Positions 1 to 10,136 of a DNA stretch of 60,132 nt are shown one piece after another. Numbering within the stretch: position 1 is the stretch's first letter; each line of letters begins with the position of its first letter. The notes beneath the pieces are model-generated. The model ran no database searches. It saw nothing but the letters and a program-made list of their open reading frames with translations, and was not told the origin of the DNA. Origin of the DNA: Mesostigma viride (Eukaryota > Streptophyta > Mesostigmatophyceae > Mesostigmatales > Mesostigmataceae); assembly GCA_009746045.1 (NCBI GenBank), contig RPFO01002195.1, positions 1 through 60,132 of the forward strand, in the 5' to 3' direction. Made by a program: the position numbers and the translations under genes.

Positions 1-36
1 GCGGATGCCGGAGATTGTTTGCAGGTGCGGTCACGT

Positions 37-620
37 CTATTCAACCAACTCGGCCAGGAGGAACAAGTCATCCTGTTTCTTCCTTTTCTTGCTCCCGTAA
101 ATGCTTTTCATGTTAGCGGTGTAAATGGCGTCGAGTCTGTTCTGATCGAACTTTCGCTTCCGCTCCCTTTCCCTTGCATCAAAAGCCACCATCCCTTTCC
201 GCCTGTCGGCCAATCCGCGATCGGTGAACAGCGTCGTGTCTAGCATCAATTTGCGCACATTGCGTTGCCCTTGATTCACCTCTTTGGATATGTCCGATTT
301 AGGAACACCGCGTTTTTTCAACTCGGACTTGGTGAAGTCTTTTGCCATTCTCTCGATCTGTAGTTCGCGTTCGAACGCCTTGTCGATGTCCTCGTTGGAC
401 AAGTCTAACATTTCCGTGAAGGTCGCCACCCTCGCATGGGCTTGCGGAATTGCGGGGCACGGCCGCGTTTGGCCGCGCCGGACTTGGCCGCGCCGACTTG
501 GCCGCGCCGGCCTCGGCCGTGCCGCCCTCGTTGTCCGCCCTCACGCGATGTTGCGCGCCGGCGCGCGGGTCGCGTTCGTTTGGCACGCTTGGTGGCCGTG
601 GCGGTTTTCATTCTTATCAT
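37..620 (-). pseudogene. Viral hypothetical protein, basic N-terminus, frameshifted
   Basis: I do not recognise this protein. An ATG at 620 opens a very Lys/Arg/Ala-rich N-terminal segment. From about 429 to 37 a second frame carries a charged helical region (start of that part: ATFTEMLDLSNEDIDKAFER) ending in a stop at 37. The two frames join if one base is added near 440, in a CCC run, which gives a single protein of about 190 residues. Without that base the downstream part would need a GTG start at 429. The basic N-terminus suggests nucleic-acid binding, which is inference only. It is divergent from the reductase gene to its right, with an AT-rich gap between them at about 615-655. Confidence 0.5.
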
Positions 621-703
621 ACCATTATGCACATTATTTTTGGCGGTTTGCAGAGTTCTGGGACGCGCAGATCGCGCGGGCTTTCGAGAAGATCGCCCGG
701 CTG

Positions 704-2589
704 ATGTCCAAACGCGCGGACCAGCTCTTGTCGAAGATGGACATCGTGGATATCGTGAACCACCTCGGAACGATGTTGAGCAGCCGTCGTTCGGCGGAGA
801 TCGCGCTGTGCGAGTACGGCTCGGCGGAGTGGAAAGAGTTCGCCTACGCGAAAAAGGATTGGTGGATCGAGAATTCCCATCGCCAGCAGTCGAACAACAG
901 TCTGGTGTTCTCGTCCAAGCCGACGAGGGCGCAGCTCGAGGAGATCTTCCAGATCATGCAAGAATCGGGCGGGTCCGAGCCCGGCATGCTGAATATCGAA
1001 TCGGCTCTGAAACGGGCGCCGTGGACGAAGGGCGTCAATCCATGTTGGTGAGGATGAAATGCGTTTATTTCCATGGGAATATAGCATAGCTAGAGAGTAG
1101 GCCTTTTGGACATGGGAACGCGTTGGTTTTGTAGAGATAATATGGATATCCTTTCATTGGACGGGTGGTATGAAGATGTCCCTCGCTATGTAAATGAAGA
1201 TGGCGTCGATACGAATATGTTGATTCCGAGGAGTCTCGACGAGGCATTGGCATGCCTTCACTTTCAATGTTGGGCTGTCGAACCTCCTTTGGACGGCCCG
1301 GCTATATGCACAGACAGATTACAAAAGGACGAAGAGGAAGAGTTGCGAGAATGGGCATATTCCGGCCCTTTGTCTAGTTGTGTATCCGAGAGTGGATGTA
1401 GATCCGATGGATATCACAGATTTTGTCTGTCGACCGACGACACCAAACAAATAGACACCGAAATCACGAGATATTGGGAAGACAATATCGACCTCGATAC
1501 ACTCTACCCATACTTCGAGATATTAGGAAAGTCTATTCAGCAATTAGGGTATCTGTGTGACAAATACGGTGAACTTCGACGCACTGGCCTTGTCCGATGT
1601 CGTTCTTGTGCAGTGAAATCCTCCTCGGAAACAAGTCTTTCTGCAACCTGAGCGAGATCAACCTGGCGGCGTTCCGCGCGGGCGACAAGGCCGGACTGGA
1701 GCGTGCGCTCGTCCTTGCCGCGCGCATGAACTACCGCCAGACACTCGTCGATCTTCGCGACGAGATCCTGCAAGAAGCGTGGCATCTGAACAACTTCTTC
1801 CTCCGTTTATGCGGAGTCGGGCTAACCGGCGTCGTGTCCCGCCCCGACTTGAAGACCTACGACTACCGCCGCATGAAGAACATCGCGGTGTCCGCGGCGT
1901 ACTCCATGGCCTACGAGTTGAAGACCCCTCTGCCGAAGAACGTGACGTGCATCAAGCCCAGCGGCACTCTGTCCAAGATCATGTCCACGCGGCAGTGGGG
2001 CGAGGTGCCCGAGGGCGTGCACAAGCCGCTCGGGAGGTACATCTTCAACAACATCACGTACTCGAAGCACGACCCGCTGGTCGCCCGGTTCGCGGACGCG
2101 GGGTACAAGATCGTGGACAAGCCCTTCGAGCCGGAGTCCGTGCTCGTCACGTTCCCGGTGTCGTACGACTCCGTCCCCTTCACGAAGAAGTGGGTGACGC
2201 GCAAGGACGGGACGAAGGAGGAGGTCGAGGTGAACACGGAGACGGCCGTCGAGCAACTCGAGCGGTACCGCGACCTGATGAACTCGTACGTCGAGCAAAA
2301 CGTCAGCTGCACGATCTCGTACGACCCCTCCGAGATCGAGTCCATCCTGGACTGGCTCAACGCGCATTGGGACGAGTACGTCGGCGTCTCGTTCTTGCTG
2401 CGGGCGGACCCGACCAAGAACGCCGCCGATCTGGGATACGCGTACCTGCCCCAGGAAGTGGTTACCAAGGCCCGCTTCGACGCGTACAAGGAGTCGCTGC
2501 GTCCCGTGAACTACAAAGGCATCATGCATGTGGACGAGGAGCCGGGCGCTGCCTCGGATTGTGTCGGCGGGGCTTGCCCCGTGAAGTGA
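704..2589 (+). CDS. Class II (adenosylcobalamin-dependent) ribonucleoside-triphosphate reductase, N-truncated, with intron
   Basis: This enzyme reduces ribonucleotides to deoxyribonucleotides using adenosylcobalamin. Exon A (704-1047) has family segments such as RRSAEIALCEYGSAEW and ends at GVNPC. Exon B (1614-2589) resumes with EILLGNKSFCNLSEI. Joining across a GT-AG intron gives N-P-C-C-E, then a second Cys exactly 11 residues after the catalytic Cys, which is the C408/C419 spacing of the Lactobacillus enzyme. KPSGTLSK and PEGVH follow, and the C-terminus is a C-x4-C redox pair (DCVGGACPVK). Only about 115 residues precede the catalytic Cys where about 400 are usual, so the N-terminal part is absent. 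A possible acceptor (GGTTTGCAG) at 653 hints at a lost or distant upstream exon. Family identity is firm; function of this copy is doubtful. Confidence 0.85.
1048..1613 (+). other. GT-AG intron at the reductase catalytic cysteine
   Basis: The donor TG^GTGAGGATG at 1048 and the acceptor TTCTTGTGCAG^TGAAATC ending at 1613 splice in frame (phase 2) and restore the invariant N-P-C-x-E motif. The 566-nt interval is clearly more AT-rich than either exon. Stops lie just after the donor in the upstream frame and just before the acceptor in the downstream frame, so the protein cannot be made by read-through. An intein was considered: RNR inteins favour this same site, but no open intein reading frame or His-Asn-Cys end is seen. 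Confidence 0.75.
1112..1651 (+). CDS. Possible ORF inside the reductase intron
   Basis: An ATG-initiated frame of 179 codons starts inside the intron and runs 38 bases past its acceptor. The protein is acidic, with aromatic and cysteine residues spread through it (for example WYEDVPRYVNEDGVDTNML). I see no LAGLIDADG, GIY-YIG, HNH or reverse-transcriptase motif. An open frame this long in AT-leaning DNA is less likely than not by chance. It may be a nested gene, remains of a mobile-intron protein, or chance. Nothing in it shows a function. Confidence 0.3.
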   Translation: MGTRWFCRDNMDILSLDGWYEDVPRYVNEDGVDTNMLIPRSLDEALACLHFQCWAVEPPLDGPAICTDRLQKDEEEELREWAYSGPLSSCVSESGCRSDGYHRFCLSTDDTKQIDTEITRYWEDNIDLDTLYPYFEILGKSIQQLGYLCDKYGELRRTGLVRCRSCAVKSSSETSLSAT

Positions 2590-3193
2590 TCACCCTGTCA
2601 TCGCCGTCCTGTTGAACGGCATATTGCTAGCGGTAGGGGGAGGAGCGTAGTACGGCATGTTGTATGGCATAGGCTCGAAGTTGGCTTGCACGGTTACGTT
2701 TGTTCCTGCGGATGAATCCGTACGTTTTTTCCAAGAATAATAAATGATTCCAATTACGACCGTAATGACCAACAGGACAATTATGACACTCTTGATTTTG
2801 TCCGCGATAGACCCGCCGCCCTCCTCTTCGTCCCCGCGCCCGTCCCATCCCCCGCGCCTCCTTCCTTATCGTCGTTCTTGTTGAACACAGAGTTCACGAT
2901 CAACATGCCGGCGACGGTGGCGAAAGCCCCTCCGACGGCCTCCACGCCGTACCGCCTCGCAAAGTCGGTCGCTCTCTCCCTGAAACTCTTCGAGGCGGCC
3001 TCGCTGACGGCGTCCGCCGACTTGCCGGCCGCGCTGGCCTGCTCGGCCTTCTGGAGAGCCTGAAGCCTCTCGATTTCCTTGGCGATCTCGGTCGTCTTCT
3101 TCGCGTCGGCGGCAGCGTCGGCCGCCGTGGTGGCGGTCTTCAGTTCGTCGGCGCCCCGGAGGGCATCCGTTAACGCAGACGCGCTGGGGGCAT
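2590..3193 (-). pseudogene. Viral single-pass membrane protein, two frameshifts
   Basis: The gene reads right to left and its stop abuts the reductase stop. An ATG at 3193, directly preceded by TATAA, is followed by a run of five C; one more C would put it in frame with an Ala/Lys-rich helical region (KTTEIAKEIERLQALQKAEQ) and a Gly/Ala hydrophobic stretch. A second missing base near 2850, in a G-rich run, is needed to reach the C-terminal part. That part has a strong membrane segment (VIIVLLVITVVIGIIYY), a basic stop-transfer and a Tyr/Pro-rich tail. Repaired length would be about 200 residues. It resembles small virion membrane proteins in layout, but I recognise no family. Confidence 0.55.
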
Positions 3194-3217
3194 TTATAGA
3201 TACAGGACACAATTTTA

Positions 3218-3589
3218 TCAGGGCGCGTTCAGGAGAGCGGAGAAGGTCGAATCGTAGTCGCCCGACAGCATCCCGCTCGTCACTCCGGAGGCCTGTCCCA
3301 TGCGGAAGGCCTGCGTGCTGTGAGAAGACCCGCCGCCGCCGCCGTACGAAGGGGCGGTCTCGGACCCGCACACCATCCCGGTGACGCACTCGCCGCCGCC
3401 GCCTCCGTCGCCGGAACGCGCGCTCCACGGTTTCCAGATGACGATCGCGATGACCGCGACCGCGGCGATCGCGATGAACAGAGGGCTCGAGAAGAATCCG
3501 CCCGCCGCCGGCTTGGCGATCCTGGCGCGAGCGGAGTTGCGGACGTTCTCCTCGGTCACGCCACGCGTCACGTTTCCGGCACTGTTCAT
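3218..3589 (-). CDS. Viral single-pass membrane protein
   Basis: This is an intact ORF of 123 residues from the ATG at 3589 (MNSAGNVTRG). The open frame extends upstream to 3658, but this Met gives the better-composed protein. A basic cytosolic-type segment precedes one membrane helix (FIAIAAVAVIAIVIW), followed by Gly-rich linkers with two cysteines. It lies 24 bases upstream of the next membrane-protein gene on the same strand. No family recognised; a structural or membrane role is inferred only from the helix and the neighbours. Confidence 0.6.
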   Translation of the reverse strand: MNSAGNVTRGVTEENVRNSARARIAKPAAGGFFSSPLFIAIAAVAVIAIVIWKPWSARSGDGGGGGECVTGMVCGSETAPSYGGGGGSSHSTQAFRMGQASGVTSGMLSGDYDSTFSALLNAP

Positions 3590-3695
3590 CTGGATCCTCG
3601 AAGTTGTCGCAGAAGAAAAATCGGCTCGGCTAGACTCGGGCGGGAGCAGCACCACCATCGAGGGGCCACGATCAACGATAGCGCAGATATTTATC

Positions 3696-5620
3696 CTACT
3701 TCCTGGAGAACAGGAACGCCGAGACGAGCGCGACGACGACCACGAGGATCCCTGCGACCGCGACGATGTTTTCGGTACGGTACCCGTCTTCCTTCTTCTC
3801 GGTCGTCGCCGACTCCTCGGGTACGGCCGCGGACGGATCGGCCGGCGCGGAAAGCTGCCACAACTCCTCCGGAGTGGCGAAGAGTCCGACCTCCGCGAAC
3901 CGGTCGCGGAACTGTCGCGCCATCTCCAGGTCGGCGGGACTCCCCGTGGCTCGCAGACCGCGGACGTAGTCCGCGATCTTCTTCTTGCGAACGTCCGCCG
4001 TCAACGCGTTGGCGGGGTCCTCGAACTTGGATCGCAGCGCGTCGGAGGCCGCGTGGCATTTGGCGAAAGCAAACGAGTCGCGAGGGATGACCTTGAACTG
4101 CCCCGTTTTCCACATGTCCACGAGAGAGCTGGCCATCGCGTCCGCGGCCCCGCATCGGACGTCGACGAGCGTGCCGTCGAGATCCTTCACGGACACCTTG
4201 TCGGGCGTCGGCTGATTCACGATCGCCTCCTCCGCCTTGACCTGCGCCTGTTCGGCCACCTGGGCCGTCTCTTCCATCACGGGGGGTGGGGGCGACTGCG
4301 GGAGGACCGGCAGCGACGTCGACCCTGGACGGCTCCGTCGAGCGGACCTGGTAATGCAACGACCACGCGAGTTTCGTCGCTTCCGGATCCCGCGCCGCCT
4401 CCACTTTCTCGACGCGCTTGTTCATCGCGAGACCGGGGATCCCCGACAAGCCCATCCAGTGCCACGCCCACGACACGGGCCTGACGGCCCTCGTAGGCCG
4501 CCCCGTGTCGGGGTTCAGCACCGCGACGGTGTCGACAGGACCGTCCGTCATCTCGGCGTCGCCTTTCCTGGACATGGTCTCCTTCTCCATCCGCAACGCG
4601 GCCAACGCCGCGCCGGGCGTGAGCCAATCACGGACCATGTCGCGGTACGCGCGCAAAGCACGCACGCCTTCGCCGCCGACGTAACCAGCGCGCCGGCCCG
4701 CGCCAACAACTCGTCGAACAGACCGGCCTTGTCGAGGTCCCCTTTGACCGCCAACTCCTCGCCTCTGGCGGCGGCCGCCTTGATCAAGGCGTCTCGCATG
4801 CACTTGATCCTCTCGTCTTTCGGGATGGCCTCGTGCAAGGTCAACGCGTCCACGCCGACCTCTTTCATCGCCATCTCGAGCTTCGTGGCGTGCATCAACC
4901 TCTGCGGATCCCTCGACCGGAAACTCTCGGCATAGTCCCGCGTGTCGAACTGAGCCGTCGCCTGCGCCGGGACCGGAGCGGTCACGGAACTCTCTTTCGA
5001 TTGCCCGAGGAGGTCGTAGTTCCTCGCCCACGCCAGTTTCTTGGCGGCGGAGGCGTTGGAGGCGGACATGGTCTCCATGTACAATCGAATGGCCTTCAAA
5101 CGACCCTGCAAGGACAACGGCTCGACCCCGGCCCCTTCGAAGACGCCCCATACCCAGAACTTGGGCACCGTGCGTCCGGTCTTCCTCCCCGAGAGCGGAT
5201 CGATCTCAGGAACCGGCGGGGGCGTTCCGTCCCATCCCATCGCCGCGTTGGCCTCTTTCGTGTCGAGATCCCCCTCGTATCGCAGCGCGCGTTGGATGTC
5301 CATGGTCAGGAAACTGGAACTCATGTCCCGGAACTTGTCAGAGACCCACGTGGGCACCTGCCCTTTTTCCAGACACGTCCGAACTCCTTCGCGGCGTCCC
5401 TCAGCCGCTCGTACACGACCTGGTGTCCGTCCGCGTACCGCCTGTTCTCACTCTTTTCCACGCCGGCGAGGACGGCCGCCTTCATCATCGCGTTGCGGAT
5501 GTGGATCGCGGCGGTGTGACTCAAACTCTTCACGAGATCCTTGTGCTGCGCGATGGCTTCCAACACCCTGTTCGGGTCTTCGGATTGGATGTCCTTTTCG
5601 ACTTTGTCGATCGACGTCAT
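3696..5620 (-). pseudogene. Large viral protein with C-terminal membrane anchor, broken into four frames
   Basis: Four frame segments follow each other without overlap loss. Segment 1 runs 5620 to about 5365 (start MTSIDKVEKDIQSEDPNRVL). Segment 2 runs from about 5365 to 4685 and contains YEGDLDTKEANAAMGWDG. Segment 3 runs from about 4685 to 4310 and contains RAVRPVSWAWHWMGLSG. Segment 4 runs from about 4280 to 3696 and ends with a hydrophobic anchor (IVAVAGILVVVVALVSAFLF) plus SRK. The breaks at about 5365 and 4685 each need one added base. The break near 4310 needs one removed, or segment 4 is a separate gene starting at MEETAQVAEQ, where a TGATG stop-start overlap would be possible. As one protein it would be about 640 residues. 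No known domain is apparent. It is divergent from the helicase gene. Confidence 0.55.
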
Positions 5621-5676
5621 CGCGCGATGTAATTCTACTTAGACATCGGAAATAAATGCCGCGTATACTCTAAACG

Positions 5677-7673
5677 ATGCCCGTACACCCGCTACCACGG
5701 AATTGGCCGAACGCGGAAACGGAACGACCGTCGACGACGCAGGTGTTCGTCAAGGACTACTTCGAGGGCCGCGTGCGAGGCCAGCCGCCCCCTCCCCACC
5801 GCGCGGTGGGCAAGAACTCGTGTTCCCAGACGACGGGGGACTTCAAGCAGGCCCCGCAGCAGGCCGTCGTCAACATGTACCTGCGGTACGTGGCCGAACA
5901 CGGGAGCAAACACCGCGGGTTCCTGGCGTGGCACTCGACGGGGTCCGGGAAGACGTGCACGGCCTTGGGTGCGATCGACGCGTTCTGGGACACGGATCGG
6001 CCCATCTACCTGGCCACGAGCCGCGAGAACGCGAGCAACAACTCGATCGAGGAGTACGGCAAGTGCGCGGCCCTGTTTCCCCGTTTCGAGGGGATGACGC
6101 CCGCGGAGGCGACGAGGGCCATCCGATCGCGCGTGGGCGGAGGTCGGATCATGAGTTTCCCCCAATTGGCGCACGAGACGGGCGCGCATCGCCCGAACCG
6201 CCACGCGGACCCGGACCTTTTGCGCGACGCGGTGCTGATCATGGACGAGGTGCAGAACCTGTTCCGTCCCCTGCCCGGCCAAGCGGCCGAACACGACGCA
6301 CTCCGCGAGTTGCTGGACAAGCCGTCGAAACGGACGCAGGGACTGTACATGGTCATCCTGAGCGGGACGCCGGGGGACACGGAGCGAGAGATCTCGTGGC
6401 TGCTGTCCATGATCAAGGGGTCGCCGGTGGGCCCCGACTCCCCCTTGTCCGCGTACGCGGGCCTGTGTTCGTACGTGGATTACGCGGGGGACACGTCCGT
6501 GTACCCGAGGTTGAACCCGGACGCCCTCCACCCGACGTCGATGAGCGCGGAACAGCGCGCGGCGTTGCGCGCCCGCCTGAAAACGGCCAAGGAGGTGAGC
6601 AGTGACAACGAGCGGTTCCTGTACGAGGCGCGGAGGGCGACGAACGGACTCCGTTTGTCGCACCTGTCGGGGGCGAAGTTGCTGCAGGCCTTGCCGCGGC
6701 TGTCGCCGAAGATGAAGGAGATCGCGGACACGATCACGAAACACCCGAACGAGAAGCACTACCTGTACTCGTCTTTCAACGCGGGCGGGATCCGCGACAT
6801 GGCGCGCGTGCTCGAGGCCCTGGGCTACTCTCCCTTGTCCATGTCGGGCGAGCTGCCGACGAGCAGCAAGAAACGGTACGTGCTCCTGGGGTCGGACACG
6901 AACCCGACGACGGACACGGGCCTGCGCAGGATCCGACAGGTGTACAACGCTCCTGAGAACTCGGACGGCCGGATCCTGCACGTGATCCTGGCGCGGAAAC
7001 GGTTCAACGAGGGACTGGACCTGAAGAGCGTGCGCCACATCCACATCATGGAGCCTCTGCTGTCCGTCAACGCGGAACGCCAGACGATCGCTCGCGCCGT
7101 CCGCCACTGCTCGCACCTCCAGGTGGACAAGAAGGAGTGGGACGTGACCGTCCACCGATACCTGACGAAGGACGGAGTGGACGAGATCGTGATGCAGGAG
7201 GCCGAGAAGCGGGACGGGGACGAGGCGGTGTCCCGGATGCTGGAGAAACTCCGGAGCACGGCGATCGACTGCCGCCTGATGAACGGCGTGCACAATCGGA
7301 AGGAGTGGATGCGCGCCGGCGGCCGCGCCCCGATCGCGTGTATGCCCACGCGGAGGGAGGAGATCACGCGCGCGGTGGTGCGAGGCGCGGACATCGCGGC
7401 GCGGGCGGCGGGCCGCGCGGCGCTCGCGACCGCCAAGGCGGCCGGACGTCTCGGGAAACGCGCGGCGATCGCCGCGGGACGCAATCTGGTGGCCAACAGC
7501 CAGGTGTTCGTGAGAGACGGGAAAGCGTTGGAAAGACGGCCTTGCGGGGCGCGAGATACGGCCGCAAGAAGGCGGACACCGCGTACCGTCTTCTGAACAC
7601 CCCGCTGGGTCAGCTGGTGTACGACCCGGTGTTCAACCGGAACAGACACACAAAGCCACCGTCCTCGCGATGA
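5677..7673 (+). CDS. Viral D6/D11-type superfamily II helicase
   Basis: This is an ATP-dependent helicase/translocase of the kind giant viruses and poxviruses use in early transcription (VETF small subunit/NTPase I relatives). From the ATG at 5677 the motifs are: Walker A TGSGKT at residues 88-93, DEVQ box at 190-193, SGTP (motif III) at 229-232, FNEGLDL at 443-449 and ARAVRHCSH (motif VI) at 472-480. The last two are hallmark strings of this viral group. The protein is intact for about 610 residues. Near 7515 the frame shifts; one added base joins a basic C-terminal tail ending at 7673. As written, the frame stops at 7596. A short divergent AT-rich interval (5621-5676) separates it from the gene on the other strand. 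Confidence 0.85.
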
Positions 7674-7751
7674 AGTTGAAGAACCGCGCACTCCTGGCGC
7701 ACCAGGCTGTTAAACCCGATAACTTCACCCGATGGATTACAGGGGATACGA

Positions 7752-8925
7752 TTAGGCGGCCTTGGGCCGACTCAGCCCCGTCGCGATCTTCGCCATCGTG
7801 GTGGTCTGTCCGACCTTGGTAATGAACACGCCGTACGACGCGAGGAGGGCCACGCATTGGAACAGCAGACTGGCCGAGTCCTTTTTGTTGGCCCGGAAGA
7901 CGACGGCGCCCGCGGGGACCAGCAGGAGGACGACGGAACAGAGCAAGAGGAACCCGATCTCAAACCGGTTCGACTTGGCCGCCGGGACCAGCCGGATCTT
8001 GCCCTCCGCGTCGAGCTCCACGTCCTTACGGGTCCAGTACATGTTCCTCGCGTGGCTCGCGAACGTCGCGAAACTCAGCCCGGCGCTCCCCCGTCGAAGA
8101 ATACCTCGTTCAGCTTCTTCATTTTCGTTTCCTTGTCATCCTTGCTCGCGACGACGAGGGCGGCGTTGTTCACGTGCGCGACGACGTGATCCATCGGGAC
8201 CGCGATGCCTTTCATCAAACCCCACGACACGAGTTCCGTGACGCCGGTCAGACACGTCATGACGGCGGACATCAGGACGAGTTTCCAGCTGGTCGACCGG
8301 CGTCCGGCAATCGCGGTCACGATCGCCATCGAGAAGGTGATCAGGGTGGGCGACAGCAGCTTCAAGGTCAGCTTCCAGTCGTCCTTCTCCAACCGCGGCA
8401 CCCGTTTCGACTCCTCCGCGATCTTGTTGTACGTGTCCGCGTAGAACGGGATGACGGCCAGCTTGACGAACAGGTACTGTCCGAGCAAGATCACGCCCAG
8501 GGATCCGAGCGTAGACACGCTCACGGTCCACCACCCCTCCTCCACCGGCGTCCTCTCGGCCCGCCCGCGCAAGGCGTAGTACGAGGCCCCCGCCCCGAGC
8601 ACGGCGAGCAGGACGTACGACACCATCGTGAGCCACATGACCCCCGCCCCCCCATGTCATCGTATACCTTCTCGGCCCCGCCGTCCTTGACAGCCACGCT
8701 CTTGACCACGCGATCCGCGAGCATGTCCATCCCCACGTCTTCCGGAAGAATGGGATCGCTGGCCCCCTCGCCCAACTGAGACGCCACCTGTCTCCGGATG
8801 GCCTTTTTCGCGGCGGTGTTGATCTCCAGACGGATGTACAGCAAGAGCAGCATCATCTCGATGCCCATGACGAACGAGGACATGACGGCCGTGCCGCCCC
8901 ACAGGGTCAGAGCGTCTCTTGCCAT
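7752..8925 (-). pseudogene. Viral multi-pass membrane protein, two frameshifts
   Basis: Three consecutive frame segments read as one membrane protein of about 390 residues. Segment 1 (8925 to 8650, MARDALTLWGG) has one helix (MSSFVMGIEMMLLLLYI). Segment 2 (8638 to 8088) has three or four helices, including MVSYVLLAVLGAGASYYAL. Segment 3 (8088 to 7752) has two helices (FEIGFLLLCSVVLLLVPAG). The joins are a seven-G run near 8650 and a five-G run near 8088; adding one G at each restores a continuous frame. If the breaks are real, segments 2 and 3 could start at Met 8638 and Met 8042 as separate small proteins. About seven helices would be unusual for a virion anchor. Family unknown. Confidence 0.55.
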
Positions 8926-9076
8926 CCTCTTGTATCTATGGTACACTACGACAATTTCCTCCGTCGCGCCCTCCGACGTCGGTCGTTTCGACAAATCCCG
9001 ACGAGAGATTTGTCGACCGACGAACGCCCGCGGGCTCTCGACGGATCCATTTTTTTGTAGTCGTTTGTGTGGCAAA

Positions 9077-9346
9077 ATGACCCCGCGGTGCGCGGGCAGG
9101 ACGAAAGACGGTAAACGATGCCACCGCGAGGCCGACGACGGCAAACGGAAGTGCGGTCTGCACGCGAAAAGGGATTCAAACCGCAGCGACGTTTATTATT
9201 TCTCCGACTCTACTAAATGGATTGCGTGGTCGAAGGAGTCGCACGACCCCACCCGAGCCGCGACAAGCGCACGCAGGTGCTCGTGTGCGGAACCAACAAG
9301 CAGGGCGACACCAAGTTCCGACTGCCCTACCCCGTCACCTCCGTGA
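9077..9346 (+). CDS. Small zinc-knuckle protein
   Basis: From the ATG at 9077 the first 30 residues carry C-x(8)-C...C-x2-H (CAGRTKDGKRCHREADDGKR, then CGLHA). This compact Cys/His pattern is frequent in small giant-virus and algal proteins. The frame stays open into the next gene to 9346, which is probably not its true end. Adding one base just before 9190 would give a stop (TAA) that abuts the ATG at 9217. The real protein is therefore probably about 45 residues. A similar protein is encoded at 15045-15332. Zinc binding is inferred from the spacing. Confidence 0.45.
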   Translation: MTPRCAGRTKDGKRCHREADDGKRKCGLHAKRDSNRSDVYYFSDSTKWIAWSKESHDPTRAATSARRCSCAEPTSRATPSSDCPTPSPP

Positions 9347-9752
9347 AGTCGTGTCGCCTGGTGTGGGCTTCGGTGCCTGGCGTCTCCTCGACGACGACGG
9401 CCGCCTACGTCAAGGTCGGCGGATACGCCATCAACAAGGTGCACGCGGCCATCCCTATCCACTCGTCGATGAACCCGCTCGACTTCTCGTCGGGCCGAGG
9501 CCACTTTTTTGTCATCCCCAACTCCGTCGAGACGTACGTCCCGAAGAACGAGACCGACGAGGTGGTGCTTTTCTCGCCCGAACTGTCCAACGTGACGGAG
9601 GTCGAAGTCGAACTCTATCCTTTGCCCGACACCCGTCCACGTGCCCCTCCCAGCACGCCCCCCACCCCCCTCCCGGTCTCCGCGGCCAGCTCATGGACTT
9701 GGGCGCCGACACCTTTTCCATGTTACTCGAGTTCGTCTCGTCCCATCGCTAA
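9217..9752 (+). pseudogene. Viral beta-rich protein, possible minor structural protein, frameshifted
   Basis: An AT box (TTTATTATTT) lies just upstream of the ATG at 9217. The protein is rich in Val/Thr/Ser strands and contains FRLPYPVTSVKSCRLVWASV. That strand pattern, a hydrophobic strand followed by NV/SV and an aliphatic strand ending in P, resembles the N-terminal sheet of giant-virus structural proteins. This is a weak similarity from memory. Near 9665, in a long C run, one added base joins the last 30 codons (ending LLEFVSSHR) to a stop at 9752, for about 179 residues. Without it the frame runs on to 10044 across the opposite-strand gene. Confidence 0.5.
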
Positions 9753-10105
9753 GAGTAGAGGTCCTCGTACTGCCCGGTCCACAGGATGGTCCGGGGCTTG
9801 GGATCGACGGCGACGGCGTTGTACGCCTTCTGCTTCTCCGCGGCACGCAGACGAGACTCCTCGAGTCGCGCGATCTGCGCCGCTCGACGAGCCTCCGACA
9901 CAAGGAACATGGACTCCAGATCCGCGTGGGTCAGCTGTCGCAACCCGGCCGGGTTCCAGTCGTCCGTGTTCGGAGACACGTACGGCACGGCCTCTTTGTC
10001 GGCCGCGCGGAACTCGGACTCGTACGGATACTCGGACCGGTTGACGGACCGCTTCTTCCCCGCTCCGGGCGCGAACACGAGACCGCGGACCACAGACTTG
10101 TCCAT
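9749..10105 (-). CDS. Viral hypothetical protein
   Basis: The ATG at 10105 (MDKSVVRGLVFAPGAGKKRS) follows an AT box (GAAATATAC) about 15 bases upstream, which decides this start over the Met at 10165. The product is 118 residues, basic near the N-terminus, with a helical Arg/Glu-rich middle (LVSEARRAAQIARLEESRLR) and a TILWTGQYEDLYS end. It overlaps the end of the facing gene by four bases. No family recognised. Confidence 0.55.
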   Translation of the reverse strand: MDKSVVRGLVFAPGAGKKRSVNRSEYPYESEFRAADKEAVPYVSPNTDDWNPAGLRQLTHADLESMFLVSEARRAAQIARLEESRLRAAEKQKAYNAVAVDPKPRTILWTGQYEDLYS

Positions 10106-10136
10106 CTCCGCCTGTATATTTCTACCCCAACATATT

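Noticed and set aside
1048-1613. Intein in the reductase
   Set aside because: The site suits an intein, but the frame closes at once after NPC, there is no intein N-terminal block or His-Asn-Cys end, and GT-AG splicing restores the motif.
3691-5151. 486-residue single minus-strand ORF
   Set aside because: Only the part around 4310-4685 has sensible composition; the rest is Arg/Gly-rich out-of-frame translation of the neighbouring segments.
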